A stretch of 64,000 nt of DNA from Agrobacterium sp. RAC06 (GTDB lineage: Bacteria; Pseudomonadota; Alphaproteobacteria; Rhizobiales; Rhizobiaceae). Below, piece by piece: positions 26,698-36,568 of the stretch. The translations under genes were made by a program, and so were the position numbers. The first letter of the stretch is position 1. Each line of letters begins with the position of its first letter. Location: assembly GCF_001713475.1 (NCBI RefSeq), contig NZ_CP016500.1, positions 259,508-323,507 on the forward strand. The letters are read 5' to 3'. Under the pieces are notes generated by a model. It did no database searches. It was not told where the DNA came from and was given only the letters and a program-made list of their open reading frames with translations.

Positions 26698-27617
26698 CTG
26701 ACGATATCGGCCTGTGGGGCGTGCCTCTTGCAATCCTTGGCGGCGCGATCCGTGTCTCCACGCCGTTCATATTCGTCTCCATCGGCGAGTGCCTGACGGA
26801 ACGATCGGGGCGTATCAATCTTGGACTCGAGGGCACTCTGGTCTTCGGCGCCATGAGTGGATATGCGGTCGCCTATCACACGGGATCGCCCTGGCTCGGC
26901 ACCTTGGCCGCCGCCTTCTCCGGCCTGCTCTTCGGCCTTCTGCATGGCTGGCTTTGCCGCCTGCCGCGCGTCAACGACATCGCCATCGGCATCGCGCTGA
27001 TGATCTTCGGCACGGGCCTCGCCTTCTTGTTCGGCAAGCCCTACGTGCAGCCCGTCGCACCGGACCTGCCGGCCATCCCGCTCGGCTTCTGGTCAAGCCT
27101 GCCGCAGGTGCAAGCGGCACTGAATGTCAATGTGCTGTTCCTCGCGGGCATCGTGCTCGCATTCGCCACGGCCTGGATGCTGAAGAATACCCGCGTTGGG
27201 CTGACGATCCGCGTGACCGGCGACAGCGCAGATGCAGCGCGCGCACTTGGCATCGACGTCAACCGGGTGCGGCTCTGGAGTACAGCGGCCGGCGGTGCGC
27301 TTGCCGGTGTGGGTGGCGCCTATCTCTCGCTCTATTATCCCGGCAGCTGGAACGAAGGCATCTCCTCCGGCCAGGGGCTGATGGCGGTGGCACTGGTGAT
27401 CTTTGCCCGCTGGAATCCGGTCAACTGCCTCTATGCCTCACTGCTGTTTGGCGGCGCCGGCGCGCTCGGTCCGGCGTTGCAATCCGTCGGCATCACCAGC
27501 GGCTACTATCTCTTTTATGCGGCCCCTTACGTGCTCACCCTGGGGCTTCTGGTTGCGACCAGCTCGCGCGGCCGCGCCATGCCATCAGCACCCGGCGAGC
27601 TCAGCATCGTCAAGTAA
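26694..27617 (+). CDS. BMP-type ABC transporter permease, second subunit
   Basis: Second pore subunit, 307 residues. It opens with the typical ATPFIFASLGE-like stretch, here [20 protein letters not shown] followed by INLGLEGTL. The cytoplasmic loop [20 protein letters not shown] contacts the ATPase. It is translationally coupled to the first permease and followed 44 bases later by the biuret hydrolase gene. Confidence 0.92.
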   Translation: MTDDIGLWGVPLAILGGAIRVSTPFIFVSIGECLTERSGRINLGLEGTLVFGAMSGYAVAYHTGSPWLGTLAAAFSGLLFGLLHGWLCRLPRVNDIAIGIALMIFGTGLAFLFGKPYVQPVAPDLPAIPLGFWSSLPQVQAALNVNVLFLAGIVLAFATAWMLKNTRVGLTIRVTGDSADAARALGIDVNRVRLWSTAAGGALAGVGGAYLSLYYPGSWNEGISSGQGLMAVALVIFARWNPVNCLYASLLFGGAGALGPALQSVGITSGYYLFYAAPYVLTLGLLVATSSRGRAMPSAPGELSIVK

Positions 27618-27661
27618 ACAGTGCCGCAGCTGCGGCAAGCGACAAGCGAATGGAGACCGAG

Positions 27662-28339
27662 ATGACCACCATTCAGGCCGATCCTTATCTCTGGCCCTAC
27701 AATGGAGATCTGAGACCGGACAACACGGCTCTGATCATCATCGACATGCAGACGGATTTCTGCGGACCAGGCGGCTATGTCGACAAAATGGGCTATGATA
27801 TTGGGCTCACCCGCGCACCGATCGAGCCGATCAAGGCCGTGCTTCAGGCTATGCGTGACAAGGGCTACCACGTCATACACACCCGCGAGGGTCACCGGCC
27901 GGACCTTTCCGACCTGCCGCCGAACAAGCGCTGGCGTTCACAACAAATCGGCGCTGGCATTGGCGATGCGGGTCCCTGCGGACGCATTCTTGTACGCGGC
28001 GAGCCGGGCTGGGAGATCATCGACGAACTGAAACCCCTGGATGGTGAGCCTATCATCGACAAACCGGGCAAAGGCTCATTCTGCGCCACCGACCTCGAAC
28101 TTCTCCTGCGTACCCGAGGTATAGAGAACATCGTGCTTTCGGGCATCACCACCGATGTCTGCGTGCACACCACCATGCGCGAGGCGAATGATCGCGGTTT
28201 CGAGTGCCTGCTTCTCGAAGACTGTTGTGCGGCGACAGATCCCGGCAACCATGCGGCTGCGATCAAGATGGTGAAGATGCAGGGCGGCGTCTTCGGCGCA
28301 GTTTCCGACAGTGGTAAGTTTGTCGAGGCCCTGCCATGA
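27662..28339 (+). CDS. biuH: Biuret amidohydrolase (isochorismatase-fold cysteine hydrolase)
   Basis: 225-residue cysteine hydrolase that closely resembles, from memory, the Rhizobium leguminosarum biuret hydrolase BiuH, which converts biuret to allophanate and ammonia. The catalytic triad is Asp28 (IIIDMQTDF), Lys134 ([10 protein letters not shown]) and Cys167 ([11 protein letters not shown]); these sit exactly eight residues before the reported D36, K142 and C175. Shared stretches include [19 protein letters not shown] and [25 protein letters not shown] precedes the ATG at 27662; a much longer open frame upstream is an overlap with the permease gene. It lies between the importer's permease and ATPase genes. 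Confidence 0.9.
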   Translation: MTTIQADPYLWPYNGDLRPDNTALIIIDMQTDFCGPGGYVDKMGYDIGLTRAPIEPIKAVLQAMRDKGYHVIHTREGHRPDLSDLPPNKRWRSQQIGAGIGDAGPCGRILVRGEPGWEIIDELKPLDGEPIIDKPGKGSFCATDLELLLRTRGIENIVLSGITTDVCVHTTMREANDRGFECLLLEDCCAATDPGNHAAAIKMVKMQGGVFGAVSDSGKFVEALP

Positions 28340-29874
28340 GCACCAACGCTCAGCAGCCCAAGGCACTGACACGCGCGATCGCGGTGGAAACGGTCGGCAT
28401 GACGATGCGGTTTGGAACGTTCACCGCGCTGAACGACGTCTCGCTGAAGGTCAAAGCGGGCTCCTTCCATGTCCTGCTCGGCGAAAACGGTGCGGGCAAA
28501 TCGACCCTCGTCAAATGCATGATGGGCTTTTATCGTCCGACGTCCGGCCAGATGATGGTCGCTGACCACGAGGTGCAGGTCCGAGACCCGCGCGACGCCC
28601 ACGATCTGGGCCTCGGCATGGTCTACCAGCATTTCACGCTTGTGCCCTCACTGACGGCGGCAGAGAACCTGGTGATCAGCCGGGCGGATGTGCCGGCCCA
28701 CATCGACTGGGGCAAGGAGCGCACTGACCTTTCAGCATTCATGGAAAGAATGCCCTTCACCGTGCCGCTGGACGTGCCCGTCGGACGGCTTGCGGCGGGC
28801 GAGAAGCAGAAGCTGGAACTCTTGAAGCAGCTTTATCTCGGACGCCGATTTCTCATTCTGGACGAGCCGACCTCGGTGTTGACGCCCTCGGAGGCCGACG
28901 AGTTGCTCGGCATGGTGCGCGGCCTGACCACGGCTGGCGAACTCACCTGCCTGATGATTTCACACAAGTTCCGCGAGGTGACGGCCTTTGCTGACGCAGT
29001 TTCGGTATTGCGCCGCGGCGAGTATGTCGGGGGTGGCAAGGTGGCTGACCTGACGACCGCAGAGATGGCGGCGATGATGATAGGCGAGAAGGAATTGATG
29101 CGGCCTGCGGCCCGCACCCCAATGAACGGCGCACCGGTGCTGACCGTCTCCAGCGTCAAGGCGCCGGATCGGTCGGGGCTCAAGACCATCGCCATCGATG
29201 ACCTTGCGGTGCGGGCCGGAGAAATCGTTGGCATTGCCGGCATTTCCGGAAACGGGCAGATGGAACTGATGGAGATCCTGTCGGGGCAGCGGCCGCTGTC
29301 TGCGGGAAGTGTGGAGGTCTGTGGCACGCCGTTTCGCGCCACCCGTGGCGAGATGCGGGCGTTGAATGTGCGCACGCTGCCGGAAGAGCCCTTGCGCAAT
29401 GCCTGCGCTCCAAAGATGAGCGTAGCCGAAAACATCTTCTTTCGCGATTTCGATTTCGTGGCAGAAAAGCGCAAATTCTGGCTGGATCGGCGCCGTATGG
29501 CCGCGCTGGCAGCCCGGCTGATTGGCGATTACAAGGTCAAGACTGCGTCGCTGGACACGCCAATCGCATCCCTTTCCGGCGGCAATGTTCAGCGTGCCGT
29601 GCTGGCCCGCGAGCTGAGTGGAACCGTTGACCTGCTGTTGATCGCCAATCCCTGCTTCGGTCTCGATTTCTCGGCCGTGGCGGAAATCCGCGCGCGCATC
29701 ATGGCGGCGCGCAACGGAGGTGCTGCCGTCTTGCTGATCAGCGAGGATCTTGATGAGATCCTCGAACTCTCCGACCGCATCCTTGTCATGTCGGAAGGCG
29801 CAATCGTCTTTGAGACGCAAGCTGACGGAGCCGATATCGGGGAGATTGGAAGACATATGGCAGGACATCACTGA
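28336..29874 (+). CDS. BMP-type ABC transporter, double ATP-binding protein
   Basis: 512-residue ATPase with two ABC domains, as in RbsA/YufO-type importers. The first has Walker [15 protein letters not shown], the signature-like [18 protein letters not shown] and Walker [12 protein letters not shown]. The second has [14 protein letters not shown] in place of a full Walker A (no GKT/S), the signature [16 protein letters not shown], and Walker [13 protein letters not shown], where the catalytic Glu is replaced. A degenerate second site is usual in this class. It overlaps biuH by four bases and touches the next hydrolase gene. Confidence 0.93.
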   Translation: MSTNAQQPKALTRAIAVETVGMTMRFGTFTALNDVSLKVKAGSFHVLLGENGAGKSTLVKCMMGFYRPTSGQMMVADHEVQVRDPRDAHDLGLGMVYQHFTLVPSLTAAENLVISRADVPAHIDWGKERTDLSAFMERMPFTVPLDVPVGRLAAGEKQKLELLKQLYLGRRFLILDEPTSVLTPSEADELLGMVRGLTTAGELTCLMISHKFREVTAFADAVSVLRRGEYVGGGKVADLTTAEMAAMMIGEKELMRPAARTPMNGAPVLTVSSVKAPDRSGLKTIAIDDLAVRAGEIVGIAGISGNGQMELMEILSGQRPLSAGSVEVCGTPFRATRGEMRALNVRTLPEEPLRNACAPKMSVAENIFFRDFDFVAEKRKFWLDRRRMAALAARLIGDYKVKTASLDTPIASLSGGNVQRAVLARELSGTVDLLLIANPCFGLDFSAVAEIRARIMAARNGGAAVLLISEDLDEILELSDRILVMSEGAIVFETQADGADIGEIGRHMAGHH

Positions 29875-30539
29875 TGGCAGTTATCAAGGCACGCCCCTTC
29901 GACATAACGATCACCCCGGAACAGACCGCACTCGTCGTCATCGACATGCAGCGCGACTTCATCGAACCGGGCGGCTTCGGCGCCACGCTCGGCAATGACG
30001 TCACGCTTCTGCAGGCGATCATCCCTGCCACAGCGCGGCTGATTGAGGGTTTTCGCCGTGCCGGCCTGCCGGTGATCCACACGCGCGAATGCCATGCATC
30101 AGACCTTTCGGACTGCCCGCCTGCCAAGCGGGCGCGTGGAAAACCATCACTGCGCATCGGTGATCCCGGTCCGATGGGACGCATCCTGATTGCAGGCGAA
30201 GACGGCGCCGATATCGTCGCTGCCCTTGCCCCTCTGCCTGGCGAACCGGTCATCGACAAACCCGGCAAGGGCGCGTTCTACGCGACCCATCTTGGCGAAA
30301 TTCTGCAGGAGAAGGGCATTTCCCAGCTCGTCTTTGCCGGCGTGACCACGGAGGTCTGCGTACAGACCACCATGCGCGAGGCGAACGACCGCGGCTATGA
30401 GTGCCTTCTCGCGACCGACGCCACCGAAAGCTATTTCCCCGAATTCAAGAAGGCCGCCATCGACATGATGACCGCACAAGGCGCGATCGTCGGCTGGGCG
30501 GCGACAGTGGACCAGATTGTCGAGGCCCTCGATGCGTGA
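29874..30539 (+). CDS. Second isochorismatase-fold cysteine hydrolase (candidate triuret hydrolase, TrtA-like)
   Basis: 221-residue paralogue of BiuH. The triad is conserved: Asp24 (VVIDMQRDF), Lys129 ([10 protein letters not shown]) and Cys162 ([11 protein letters not shown]). The N-terminus lacks the biuret hydrolase stretch PYNGDLRP, and the substrate-side residues differ (for example FIEPGGFG for FCGPGGYV). Known relatives include triuret hydrolase TrtA, which forms carboxybiuret that falls apart to biuret, and other ureide hydrolases. Lying in the same operon as BiuH and allophanate hydrolase, triuret is an attractive substrate, but this is inference; another N-carbamoyl compound is possible. 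The start codon overlaps the ATPase stop. Confidence 0.85.
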   Translation: MAVIKARPFDITITPEQTALVVIDMQRDFIEPGGFGATLGNDVTLLQAIIPATARLIEGFRRAGLPVIHTRECHASDLSDCPPAKRARGKPSLRIGDPGPMGRILIAGEDGADIVAALAPLPGEPVIDKPGKGAFYATHLGEILQEKGISQLVFAGVTTEVCVQTTMREANDRGYECLLATDATESYFPEFKKAAIDMMTAQGAIVGWAATVDQIVEALDA

Positions 30540-30864
30540 GACCCTGCACATGGAACAGTTCCTGGCGAGCCGCTGGAAGGAAGCCCCCTTCGAACATTTT
30601 CGCGATGGTGTGGAGATTTGCCGTCTCATCCAGGGCGAACCGGAACTGGCGCTCTTGCGCTATGCACCGGGCGCCAGCGTGCCGCAGCACCGGCATACGG
30701 GGCTGGAGACCATTCTGGTATTGGAGGGCTCGCAAAGCGACGAGAACGGCCACTATGGGCCAGGCTCGCTTGTCGCCAACCCGGAAGGCACGGTGCATTC
30801 CGTCTCCTCGGCAGAAGGCTGTGTCGTCCTCATCCAGTGGACGAAGCCGGTTGAAATCCTGTGA
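30532..30864 (+). CDS. Cupin-domain protein
   Basis: About 110-residue single-cupin protein of the ChrR/anti-sigma-cupin-like type. Metal-ligand motifs are [16 protein letters not shown] (two His and a Glu) and, further on, [11 protein letters not shown] with the third His. The ATG at 30532 overlaps the stop of the hydrolase gene; a second ATG at 30550 is possible. It is conserved in order between the hydrolases and allophanate hydrolase. It may sense or bind a pathway compound or act as a small isomerase; no activity can be assigned. Confidence 0.85.
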   Translation: MRETLHMEQFLASRWKEAPFEHFRDGVEICRLIQGEPELALLRYAPGASVPQHRHTGLETILVLEGSQSDENGHYGPGSLVANPEGTVHSVSSAEGCVVLIQWTKPVEIL

Positions 30865-30881
30865 CATCTGAAAGTGCCGTC

Positions 30882-32684
30882 ATGAACATAATGACAATGC
30901 CCTTCACCCTGAAGCATCTGCATAGCGCCTATGCCGCCGGCCTCAGCCCAGTGACTGTGATCGAGGAGGTCTATCGGCGCGTCGAAGAGGCTGACGATCC
31001 TGGTATCTTCATCCATCTGGCACCGAAGGAAGTAATGCTTGCAGCCGCCGCAGCCCTTGGCCCCTACGATCCAGCGCGGCCGCTTTACGGTATACCCTTC
31101 GCGGTTAAGGACAATATCGATGTCGCGGGCATGCCGACCACCTGCGCCTGCCCGGCCTTCGAATATGCCGCAACGGCTGATGCTTTCGTGGTGGCGAAAC
31201 TGAAAGCCGCCGGTGCGCTTCCGATTGGCAAGACCAATCTCGACCAGTTCGCCACCGGCCTTGTTGGCGTGCGCTCCCCCTATCCGATCCCAAAGAACGC
31301 CATTGATCCCTCCATCGTGCCGGGCGGTTCCAGCAGCGGCTCGGCCGTGGCTGTGGCGCGTGGCATTGTGCCCTTTGCTCTTGGAACGGATACAGCCGGC
31401 TCCGGCCGCGTGCCAGCCGCGCTCAACAATATTGTCGGGCTGAAGCCGACGCTCGGCACACTGTCTGCCACCGGCATGGTGCCGGCCTGCCGCACGCTCG
31501 ACACCATCTCGATCTTCACCTTGACTGTCCCGGATGCTTTCGCGGTCTATATGGCAACCGCCGGCTATGACGAGGCCGACGCCTATTCCCGCGATCTTGC
31601 AGCCCCCTTCCTGGAAGTCCCGGGGGCGGGCTTCAGCATCGGCGTTCCCGATATAGCCTCGCGCCGCTTCTTTGGCGATGTCGTCCAGCAAGGATCCTTC
31701 GAGGCGGTGATTGCTGTTTTGGAGGGTATGGGACACCGCATCGTGCCTCTCGATTTCACTCCGCTCTATCGCATCGCCGAATTGCTCTACGAGGGTGCAT
31801 GGGTGGCGGAGCGTTATGCGGCCATAGAACAAGTGATCCGCACCATGCCCGATGCGCTTTTTCCGGTGACCCGCGGGATCATCGGACGGGCTGAAACCTT
31901 AACCGCGTCAGATGCCTTCCGTGACATCTACCGACTTGCCGATCTCAAGCGCAAGGCAGCCCCATTGATCGCCGCGGCGGACCTCCTTTGTGTCCCCACC
32001 ATTCCGTGCTTCTTCAGCGTCACGGATCTGACACAGGATCCTGTCAGGCCGAATTCGAAGCTCGGCACATACACAAACTTTGTCAACCTGCTGGATCTAT
32101 GTGGGATCGCCGTGCCGGTCGCGACGCGCACCGACGGAAGACCTGGAAGCGTGACCCTGCTAGGTGCTGCCGGGCTGGATGGCCGCATCGCTGGCATAGC
32201 GGCCAGCCTGCAGGTTGAAGCCTCCCCTCCACTTGGTGCCACAGGCTGGGAGCTAGAGCCGATCGATGCCCTTCCCCCGGCCGCCGGCCCAGCCGAGATC
32301 GCAATCGCACTGGTCGGCGCCCATATGCGCGGCCTGCCGCTCAACGGCGAGATCACCCGTCTTGGTGGCCGCTTTCTTGCGCAGCGCCAAACCGCACCCG
32401 AATACCGCTTGCACGCACTTGCTGGCGGACCGCCTCAGCGGCCGGGGCTCGTCCGGGTGAACGAGGGTGGACAGGCGATTGCGCTTGAGGTCTGGGCGCT
32501 CCCCCTCGACCAGTTCGGTTCCTTCATGACAGGTGTTCCTTCGCCGCTCTCGATCGGGACCGTAAGGCTTGATGACGGATCTGCCGTCAAGGGCTTCCTC
32601 TGTGAACCGGCCGGCCTCCGGGGGGCCGAGGACATTACACCACTCGGCGGCTGGCGCGCCTTCCTGGCCGCAGCGTCCAGATAG
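30882..32684 (+). CDS. atzF: Allophanate hydrolase
   Basis: About 600-residue amidase-signature enzyme that splits allophanate into two ammonia and two CO2. The amidase Lys is in GIPFAVKDNID (Lys76) and the Ser-cis-Ser region in VPGGSSSGSAVAVARG. The stretch GLKPTLGTLSATGMVPACRT is characteristic of allophanate hydrolases rather than general amidases. A C-terminal domain of about 150 residues (from AEIAIALVGAHMRGLPLNGE on) is the usual small domain of this family. I chose the ATG at 30882 with GAAAG upstream; a GTG at 30861 overlaps the cupin stop. It completes the biuret route. Confidence 0.93.
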   Translation: MNIMTMPFTLKHLHSAYAAGLSPVTVIEEVYRRVEEADDPGIFIHLAPKEVMLAAAAALGPYDPARPLYGIPFAVKDNIDVAGMPTTCACPAFEYAATADAFVVAKLKAAGALPIGKTNLDQFATGLVGVRSPYPIPKNAIDPSIVPGGSSSGSAVAVARGIVPFALGTDTAGSGRVPAALNNIVGLKPTLGTLSATGMVPACRTLDTISIFTLTVPDAFAVYMATAGYDEADAYSRDLAAPFLEVPGAGFSIGVPDIASRRFFGDVVQQGSFEAVIAVLEGMGHRIVPLDFTPLYRIAELLYEGAWVAERYAAIEQVIRTMPDALFPVTRGIIGRAETLTASDAFRDIYRLADLKRKAAPLIAAADLLCVPTIPCFFSVTDLTQDPVRPNSKLGTYTNFVNLLDLCGIAVPVATRTDGRPGSVTLLGAAGLDGRIAGIAASLQVEASPPLGATGWELEPIDALPPAAGPAEIAIALVGAHMRGLPLNGEITRLGGRFLAQRQTAPEYRLHALAGGPPQRPGLVRVNEGGQAIALEVWALPLDQFGSFMTGVPSPLSIGTVRLDDGSAVKGFLCEPAGLRGAEDITPLGGWRAFLAAASR

Positions 32685-32817
32685 AGTGATGATCACAAGC
32701 CTCAACCGTAGCGACTTGCCGGAACAACAGTCGCCCGACATCCTGTCACCTCAGGAATGGCTGTGAGGATAAAAAAGAAGGCCAACAACTCACGAGCCTC
32801 TGTTGGCCTCCGCGCAA

Positions 32818-33096
32818 ATGCATGAGGTGGGGCAAGAGGTCGGTTTCGAGCCCTCCGCTCTCTCGCGCGCCTTTCGCCGCCTGACCGGCATGAATTTCTC
32901 CGACTACAGCCGTTCCGTTCGTGTCTGGCGCGCACGAATCCTGCTGAGCGAGACCCAGACGTCGATTACTGATATCTGCTTCGAGGCGGGCTTCAACAAT
33001 CTATCGAACTTCAATCGCACCTTCCGTTTTGAGACGGGTCTCACGCCCCGGGCCTATCGAAAGGCGGCAAGGATCAGGGCTAAGTCGCTCGTCTGA
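32818..33096 (+). pseudogene. AraC-family regulator, DNA-binding domain only
   Basis: The frame holds a full HTH_18/AraC DNA-binding domain: VGQEVGFEPSALSRAFRRLT, then SITDICFEAGFNNLSNFNRT and GLTPRAYRKA. No effector domain exists upstream: an in-frame stop lies at about 32768, shortly before the domain, and the N-terminal part is absent. It is either a truncated regulator or a short stand-alone form; I lean to truncation, since the start region has no good ribosome site. It lies between allophanate hydrolase and the ornithine cyclodeaminase-like gene. Confidence 0.65.
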
Positions 33097-33288
33097 CCCT
33101 CGATCGGGTTGGTGGATTGAATTTTTGAGCGATATCAGACGATGCTCAAGCTTGGTCGGACCTGTCTCCCCCGTGTCCTGGTTCCCCGCTTTGTCCAAGT
33201 CTTTGCCAAGACTTCGCCTCTGTAACCTTCCCCCTCGGCTATCATCCTCTTTTGTCGCGTCAGCGAGGTTAAGGGAGGATCAGGTCAC

Positions 33289-34386
33289 ATGGAAGGTAAT
33301 CAGACCGATACAAAACTGGCTTCGGTGTTGCGGTTCACACCGCATCGGGCCGAGCCGATTGTGCTGGACGAAAAGGAGATCGCCGCCAGTGGCTCTGCGC
33401 TATCGGTGAGGGAAGTGCATGACGTGCTGGAGCAGGCCTGGCACGATATCCGCAACGGTCGGGCACTGGGGCATAAGTCCGTGCTGTCGCTTCCCGAGGA
33501 GGCGTTCTGGCGCGAGGCAGGTTATCAAAGCCGACCAAAAGAGTTTGCCGGTGAGAGGCTCGGCTGGAAGCTCTCCTGCCTCTATGGTGCAAATCCCGAA
33601 TTTGCCGGGGTCAAGGTCATCGGTGCCAATGCCTTCAACCGGCATTTCGGCCTTCGACGCTCCAGATCGACCTATATTCTCATGGAGAAATTCTCCATGC
33701 AGCCGCTCGCAATCATCGATGCGACCGCGCTTTCGGCAGCACGTACCGGTGCTTATGCCGCTCAGGTGCTTCGTCTTTGTCCGATCGAAAAAGATCAGAT
33801 TACGGTGTTTCTGTTCGGTGCGGGGCCAGTTGCAAAGGCAATCCTCGCTTCGCTGGCGGATTGCACAGCCCGTCAAATTGGCCGCGTCTATCTCAAGGCA
33901 AGGAGGCTTGAAAGCGCAAAGGCGCTGCAAGCCTCGCTCTCCATGACACTGCCCTTCGATGTCGTCGCTGTCGAAGACAACGGTTTTCTGGCGGAAGCTG
34001 ATTTCGTCATCACAGCCACAAATTCCGACCGTCCGGTTTTCGGTGATCACGAGCTCAGGCACGACGCCTGTCTTCTGCATCTGGGGGGCGACGAAGTGCC
34101 AGCCGAGACCTTGCGCCGGATCCTTAGGCAGGGTCAGGTTGGCTGCGATGATCTGGCAACCGTCTCCAGGCGAAACTCGCAGAGCCTTGCCTTGCAGTTC
34201 TCAAGGGTGGGCGGCTCGCTTGAAGCACTCGGGCCCCATCTTGGCATTCTGGAGCTATCGAAGACCAAAGACTGGCGTGTTCAGCCAGGTGCGCCGCTCT
34301 CTGTCACCTGTGTCGGTCTGCCAGTGCTTGATCTCTATGTGGTGGCGGCACTCTTCCAAAAGTATCGGGCAAATCGCGAGATTTAA
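33289..34386 (+). CDS. Ornithine cyclodeaminase/mu-crystallin family protein
   Basis: 365-residue NAD-dependent enzyme of the OCD_Mu_crystallin family, which includes ornithine cyclodeaminase, alanine dehydrogenase and ketimine reductases. The Rossmann loop is VFLFGAGPVAKAI, and the substrate region GWKLSCLYGANPEFAGVKVI holds the Lys expected to bind the carboxylate. VITATNSDRPVFGDHEL is the usual post-Rossmann strand. GGGAGGATC lies upstream of the ATG. It is followed 47 bases later by an MmgE/PrpD gene, and the two probably act together on an amino-acid-like compound. Confidence 0.88.
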   Translation: MEGNQTDTKLASVLRFTPHRAEPIVLDEKEIAASGSALSVREVHDVLEQAWHDIRNGRALGHKSVLSLPEEAFWREAGYQSRPKEFAGERLGWKLSCLYGANPEFAGVKVIGANAFNRHFGLRRSRSTYILMEKFSMQPLAIIDATALSAARTGAYAAQVLRLCPIEKDQITVFLFGAGPVAKAILASLADCTARQIGRVYLKARRLESAKALQASLSMTLPFDVVAVEDNGFLAEADFVITATNSDRPVFGDHELRHDACLLHLGGDEVPAETLRRILRQGQVGCDDLATVSRRNSQSLALQFSRVGGSLEALGPHLGILELSKTKDWRVQPGAPLSVTCVGLPVLDLYVVAALFQKYRANREI

Positions 34387-34433
34387 GAACTGGGTATTTG
34401 CGCATTCCGCGCTGACCTGAGAGGGAGGACGTC

Positions 34434-35789
34434 ATGCCACCCATGACAGAACGCCTTGCACGACATGCGCTTCAAACCGATGTCGAGGCAGGCGGCCCCG
34501 AGCTGAAAGAGATTGCGCTTTGCTGCGTGCTTGATCTTCTGACGGCCGCAATTGCTGGAGCGGGGACCGCAGCACCGCATGCAGCACTCGGTATCACTGA
34601 CATGCATGGCAAGGGAGATGCGCCTGTCTGGTTTGAGGATCGCCGATCCTCCCTGTCGCTTGCCTTGCTGCATAACGGTCTTTGCGCCTCCTGCCTCGAC
34701 TTGGACGACGGCAATCGGGCAGCCCGCGGCCATCCCGGTGCCAGCGTCATTCCAACCGTGTTGACACTCGGTGCAAGTCTGCCAGAGGTCACGGGATCGG
34801 CGATCTTGTCGGCGATCATCGCCGGCTATGATGTCGGTGTCCGGATTGCGGCCTCGCAAAGGCTGGACGCCATTGCGACGCGTCAGACCGGGCGATGGGC
34901 GGCCTTTGCATCCTGTGCGGCTGCCGGGCGTCTTCTTGGTGTCTCGCAAAAGGTGCTGTCTGAGGGGCTCGCGATTGCCGGCGTTCTGGCACCGAACCAG
35001 CGGGCCAATGGCAGTTCCGGTTATTCCAGGGCGACCGGCAATCTGGTCAAGGAGGGGATTGCGTTCAGCGCAAGGACCGGGCTTGAGGCGCTTTTCCTGG
35101 CGCAGCGCGGCTTTACTGGTCCAATCGATCTCCTTGATCATGACGGGTTTTATGACCAAGTCCGCCTTACAGCTGAACTCGGTGATCGGTTCGAGATCCT
35201 TGACACCTATTTCAAGCCCTATGCCTGTTGTCGCTATATTCATCCAGCCCTTGATGCGCTGAGCCAACTGATGCACGGCCATGACTTGGTCGCCGATGAC
35301 ATCGCCCGGATTGACGTGCATACTTTCTCGCAGGCGCTGCGGCTGGCCAACAGTTGTGCCCCGCAAACACTTGTCGGTCTGCAATACAGCCTTCCTTTCT
35401 GCCTGGGGGTTCTGGCAATCGAAGGCGACGAGGCGCTCCTGCCCGTCTCGGAGAGGCTTCTTTTTCGCAAGGATCTTGTGCTTTTTGCAGAGAGGGTCAC
35501 CCTTTCCGTCGACGAGGCGGCGGAGGCACGGTTCCCGCGCGAGACCTTGGCCAGACTTCAGCTCACCCTGAAATCAGGCAGGATTGTTTCCAGCGCATTG
35601 GTGACGCCTCGCGGCGATCCCAGCCAGCCCATGGAGCGCGCGGATCTGGCCTTGAAGCTCCAGCGTGTGATGAGCAATCGCGGCATCACAGATGTTTATG
35701 AGCATGTTGTTGGTGCAGTCGGCTGTCTTGGTGGGGGCGATCCGGGGCCCTTGCTAGGCGTGCTGGAAACAGGGTTCCAGCGGTCGTGA
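34434..35789 (+). CDS. MmgE/PrpD family protein
   Basis: 451-residue protein of the MmgE/PrpD family, whose characterised members include 2-methylcitrate dehydratase and cis-aconitate decarboxylase. Family features seen are DLDDGNRAARGHPGASVIPT (the conserved D-D and the H-P-G turn), AGYDVGVRI, and FKPYACCRYIHPALDA in the C-terminal half. GAGGGAGG precedes the ATG. Context with an ornithine cyclodeaminase-like enzyme suggests a catabolic dehydratase or isomerase. The true substrate is open, since this family is broadly diverged. Confidence 0.88.
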   Translation: MPPMTERLARHALQTDVEAGGPELKEIALCCVLDLLTAAIAGAGTAAPHAALGITDMHGKGDAPVWFEDRRSSLSLALLHNGLCASCLDLDDGNRAARGHPGASVIPTVLTLGASLPEVTGSAILSAIIAGYDVGVRIAASQRLDAIATRQTGRWAAFASCAAAGRLLGVSQKVLSEGLAIAGVLAPNQRANGSSGYSRATGNLVKEGIAFSARTGLEALFLAQRGFTGPIDLLDHDGFYDQVRLTAELGDRFEILDTYFKPYACCRYIHPALDALSQLMHGHDLVADDIARIDVHTFSQALRLANSCAPQTLVGLQYSLPFCLGVLAIEGDEALLPVSERLLFRKDLVLFAERVTLSVDEAAEARFPRETLARLQLTLKSGRIVSSALVTPRGDPSQPMERADLALKLQRVMSNRGITDVYEHVVGAVGCLGGGDPGPLLGVLETGFQRS

Positions 35790-35914
35790 CCAGGGCTTGG
35801 AGACGGAAACAACGAGATCCCGGATATGATTGTCAGCAAAGGCAGGTCGTCTTAATGTTGTAATCGCAGCATGCTCGACAATCGGTGCAAGCCGCTGTGC
35901 TTTTGAGGATGGAC

Positions 35915-36076
35915 ATGGCCGATCGTGCGCAAAAGACCGATGAGGAAAAAGGCGATGAGGTGCTTCGGCGCCTGCTCAAGACCCTGCCCGACCCGAAGCC
36001 CGGCAAACAGCCCGTGCCCGTGTCCGTGTCTGTGCCTCAAGGCTTGAGCGACGATGGTAAGATGCTCGAGAATTGA
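35915..36076 (+). CDS. Small hypothetical protein
   Basis: 53-codon frame beginning MADRAQKTDEEKGDEVLRRL with GAGG about eight bases before the ATG. The product is charged and Pro-rich at its C-terminus (PDPKPGKQPVPVSVSVP). Similar short rhizobial proteins exist as unnamed frames, but I do not recognise a domain. It stands alone between the MmgE/PrpD gene and an IS1595 fragment. Confidence 0.5.
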   Translation: MADRAQKTDEEKGDEVLRRLLKTLPDPKPGKQPVPVSVSVPQGLSDDGKMLEN

Positions 36077-36121
36077 GCGCATATAACTTCGTCTTGACCG
36101 GGTACTCTCCAGGCGAGCGGA

Positions 36122-36493
36122 CTATTTCAGGACATTGTCGATACGCTCTGTCATGTGGCAGGCGGATTTGTAGCTAACGTCAAGCATGCGGTGAAGCTGA
36201 TTGGCATTCATGCGGTACCGGTAGGCGCCCATGAGATGGGCAGCGAGCACCCATTTGTGCAATGGGATGTTGGAACCTTCGAGCGCCGTACCGACGGTGA
36301 CCGAAAAAGGCTTGCGGCATTCCTTGCACTTGTAGAGGCCGGGCCGGGTTGATTTGCCGGCAAACTTCATGATCCGGAACTTGTCGCCATTGCCGCAATG
36401 CGGACAGATCGGACCTTTTGGCCAACGGAGCTTTTCCAGGTGTTGGCGTGCCGTCTCGGGATCGTTGTAGAGATCAATCGTAAGGTCAAACAT
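36122..36493 (-). pseudogene. IS1595-family transposase, N-terminal fragment
   Basis: The 123-codon frame carries the zinc-ribbon of IS1595 transposases: GPICPHCGNGDKFRI and YKCKECRKPFSVTVGTALEG give two CxxC pairs, followed by IPLHKWVLAAHLM. It ends after MTERIDNVLK, before any DDE catalytic residue, so about two thirds of the protein is missing. It lies next to the truncated end of a hipB/hipA relic, which its insertion may have broken. Confidence 0.85.
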
Positions 36494-36568
36494 CCGTCTT
36501 GGTCCGGCCCTGGAGATTTAAGCGTCCTGGTCAGCAGGTGGCGCCAGAGTTTTCATAGCAGATTTTCG

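Noticed and set aside
26714..28339. A 541-codon open frame that joins the second permease region to biuret hydrolase
   Set aside because: The first 300 codons are a shadow frame over the permease gene; only the part from 27662 is similar to BiuH and has a ribosome site.
30861..30881. GTG start for allophanate hydrolase
   Set aside because: It overlaps the cupin stop without a ribosome site; the ATG at 30882 has GAAAG upstream.
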